A stretch of DNA of 8,982 nt from Bacteroidota bacterium. GTDB lineage: Bacteria > Bacteroidota > Bacteroidia > Bacteroidales > VadinHA17. The translations under genes and the position numbers were made by a program. Under the pieces are notes generated by a model. It saw nothing but the letters and a program-made list of their open reading frames with translations, was not told where the DNA came from and made no database searches. The stretch is taken from NCBI GenBank assembly GCA_030613125.1, contig JAUWMO010000135.1, positions 1 to 8,982 of the forward strand, in the 5' to 3' direction. Below are positions 7,348 through 8,982 of this stretch, in pieces (positions within the stretch are counted from its first letter, which is position 1; each line of letters begins with the position of its first letter).

Positions 7348-8844
7348 ATGATTTATTTATTAAGTATACGTATGACTTTAGTAAAAACAATTCGCCTGAC
7401 ACTCTTTGTTATAATGCTTCATTGTATTATTCCCGCGGCCGCACAACAAAATCAGACCATGTATTTTATGGATATCCCGCAAGCAAGATTCATGAACCCT
7501 GCTTTTCAGAACCCTTGTAACTTTTATATAGGTTTCCCCGGGATCAATTCAACTTATCTTGGTATAAATAGTAACACAATTGGATTTAACGATATTGTTT
7601 TTTATGGGAGAGGTGAATATTCCGATTCCTTAATTACCTTTCTTCACCCGTCATACGATGTTGATGAGTTTCTGAATAAATTAAAACCAGTAAACAGAAT
7701 TGCCCCTGAGATGCAATTAACTGCATTTAGTATGGGATTTTGGTCAGGCGAAAATTATATTTCCGTTGATATCGTTGATAAAATGAACAGTCAGTTTACT
7801 TTTCCGGATGATCTGGCTATACTTCTGCTTAAAGGAAATGAACCATTTATAAATAATACGGTTGATCTAAAAAGCCTGTCCCTGGATGTTGCGTATTATC
7901 GAGAATTTGGACTGGGTTATTCAAGAAAGTTTACAAACCGTTTAACTCTGGGTATGAAAGCTAAAGTACTTTTTGGAATGGCTAATATATCAATGCAGAA
8001 TAATGAACTAAGTGTTTCAATTGATGAGAGTGACCTCTATTCTCACAACATAAAAGCCGATGTAACCCTGAATATTGCGTATCCGTTAGATATTTATAAA
8101 AACAGTGAGGGAGATATTGACTCGATCAAGTTTAAGGAGATAGAACCAAAATCATTTTTATTTGACTTTAGTAACCCGGGATTTGGAATTGACATTGGAG
8201 GCAAGTATGATATAAATGACAAATTTTCCGTTTCAGCCAGTGTAATCGACCTGGGATTTATACGCTGGAAGAAAGATGTTACAAATCTGACCTCAAAAGG
8301 TGAATTTAAATATGAAGGAATTGATGTCAGTTCCGAGTTTAATGCCTATGATACCATGGAACTGGGTGATGTTGTTGAAGCTTTTGGTGATTCTCTACTG
8401 AATACATTTAAGCCGGTAGATACTTATAACCCATATACTACATGGACTTCCGCGAAGGTCTATATTGGCGGGGTTTTTCATTTGTCGGAAAAAATACATT
8501 TCGGGATTTTATCGAAGACTATAATTCAGCACGGAAAATTATGGCAATCTTTTACAGCATCTGCAAATGCAACAGTAGCCAGGTTTTTAACAACCAGTCT
8601 GAGTTACTCCATCACAAACAGCACTTATAATAATATAGGTTTTGGCCTTGGAATAAGGGGAGGACCATTTCAAATATATTTTATAACTGACAAAATTTTC
8701 TATAAATTATCAAAATATAATTTCGAGGGTGATACGTCAATATTACTTCCGTCTGATTTAAACAATTTTAATTTCAGATTTGGTTTAAATCTGATGTTTG
8801 GATGTAAGCCCGGAAAATATAAAGACCTTCCATTGATACAATAA
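7348..8844 (+). CDS. DUF5723-like outer-membrane beta-barrel protein
   Basis: A signal peptide ends near residue 32 (PAAA/QQNQ). The mature start carries MNPAFQNP (residues 49-56) followed by FYIGFPGINSTYLG, the N-terminal pattern of Bacteroidota DUF5723 proteins and reminiscent of the NPA motif of PorP/SprF-type barrels of the type IX secretion/gliding apparatus. The remainder alternates amphipathic strands with polar loops (for example LGYSRKFTNRLTLGMKAKVLFG, seen here only as a pattern, and IGGVFHLSEKIHFGI), and the last strand ends NFRFGLNLMFG before a short tail. There is no OmpA-like C-terminal domain. Function is unknown; outer-membrane location is strongly suggested. Start choice: ATG 7348 leaves 4 nt after the previous stop, but the in-frame ATG at 7372 (codon 9) gives a more typical signal peptide (MTLVKTIRL...) and a 28-nt gap, so either may be used. 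It is the last gene of the operon. Confidence 0.85.
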   Translation: MIYLLSIRMTLVKTIRLTLFVIMLHCIIPAAAQQNQTMYFMDIPQARFMNPAFQNPCNFYIGFPGINSTYLGINSNTIGFNDIVFYGRGEYSDSLITFLHPSYDVDEFLNKLKPVNRIAPEMQLTAFSMGFWSGENYISVDIVDKMNSQFTFPDDLAILLLKGNEPFINNTVDLKSLSLDVAYYREFGLGYSRKFTNRLTLGMKAKVLFGMANISMQNNELSVSIDESDLYSHNIKADVTLNIAYPLDIYKNSEGDIDSIKFKEIEPKSFLFDFSNPGFGIDIGGKYDINDKFSVSASVIDLGFIRWKKDVTNLTSKGEFKYEGIDVSSEFNAYDTMELGDVVEAFGDSLLNTFKPVDTYNPYTTWTSAKVYIGGVFHLSEKIHFGILSKTIIQHGKLWQSFTASANATVARFLTTSLSYSITNSTYNNIGFGLGIRGGPFQIYFITDKIFYKLSKYNFEGDTSILLPSDLNNFNFRFGLNLMFGCKPGKYKDLPLIQ

Positions 8845-8877
8845 AAATATCGTTACATACCACCGTCACAATTAAAA

Positions 8878-8899
8878 CTTAGTTATCTGATAGCTTAAG
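8878..8899 (+). terminator. Weak hairpin downstream of the operon, possible terminator
   Basis: CTTAGTTA and TAGCTTAAG can pair around TCTGA with one bulged T and a G-T wobble, 34 nt after the last stop codon. The stem is AT-rich and only ATTATTT follows, so it would be a poor intrinsic terminator. No better candidate exists between the operon and the next promoter. Confidence 0.25.
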
Positions 8900-8904
8900 A
8901 TTAT

Positions 8905-8933
8905 TTGACGTCTAAAAAATTTCCGTAAATTCG
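8905..8933 (+). promoter_or_regulatory. Bacteroidota-type promoter for the next gene
   Basis: TTG at 8905-8907 (part of TTTG) and TAAATTCG at 8926-8933 are separated by 18 nt. This fits the TTG / TAnnTTTG arrangement with one mismatch in the -7 element and good spacing. The -7 element ends 21 nt before the ATG at 8955, giving a short leader. This is the best complete promoter in the window and implies that the following gene is transcribed separately from the operon. Confidence 0.6.
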
Positions 8934-8954
8934 CAGCAAACCAAATCTCTACTC

Positions 8955-8982
8955 ATGATAATTGGTTTGTTCAGAATCCTTT
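8955..8982 (+). CDS. Start of a further gene (nine codons visible)
   Basis: ATG at 8955 opens a frame reading MIIGLFRIL to the window edge, preceded at the right distance by a promoter. The hydrophobic beginning suggests a membrane protein or signal peptide; small Bacteroidota membrane proteins of the DUF4834 type begin similarly, but nine residues cannot settle identity. Confidence 0.45.

Noticed and set aside
1..8982. CRISPR arrays, insertion sequences, tRNA or rRNA genes
   Set aside because: No regularly spaced direct repeats, no transposase-like frame with terminal repeats and no cloverleaf or rRNA-like conserved stretch was seen by eye.

Overview
The window is AT-rich, gene-dense chromosomal DNA from a member of the Bacteroidota. 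Three things point to this group. The left gene is a TonB-dependent receptor with an N-terminal carboxypeptidase-regulatory-like domain. There are no Shine-Dalgarno sequences; starts sit in A/T-rich leaders and promoter candidates match the Bacteroidota TTG / TAnnTTTG pattern. The operon encodes a Cys-Lys-Glu-Glu lipoprotein and a DUF5723-type outer-membrane protein, both typical of the group. Nothing suggests a mobile element, prophage, CRISPR array, tRNA or rRNA.

Layout: (1) 1-2207, minus strand, a TonB-dependent receptor of the haem/haemoglobin type, 735 codons visible, C-terminus cut off by the window edge. (2) 2208-2430, a divergent intergenic region with a perfect 8-bp inverted repeat around a GAAA loop and a good plus-strand -7 element. 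(3) 2431-8844, three plus-strand genes separated by only 29 and 4 nt, almost certainly one operon. The first encodes a 920-residue envelope protein: one N-terminal membrane anchor, a duplicated DUF3352-like module, then eight regularly spaced beta-propeller repeats. The second encodes a 706-residue lipoprotein with a surface-export-like signal and recurring FPV-type beta modules. The third encodes a 498-residue DUF5723-like outer-membrane beta-barrel protein. (4) 8845-8982, a weak hairpin, a well-spaced Bacteroidota promoter and the first nine codons of a further gene.

Taken together, the operon encodes one predicted inner-membrane-anchored periplasmic protein, one lipoprotein and one outer-membrane barrel. 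This is what one would expect of an envelope-spanning or outer-membrane assembly, but none of the three has a function I can assign. The shared function is inference from order and topology. The divergent haem-type receptor may share regulation with the operon through the intergenic palindrome, or may only be a neighbour.
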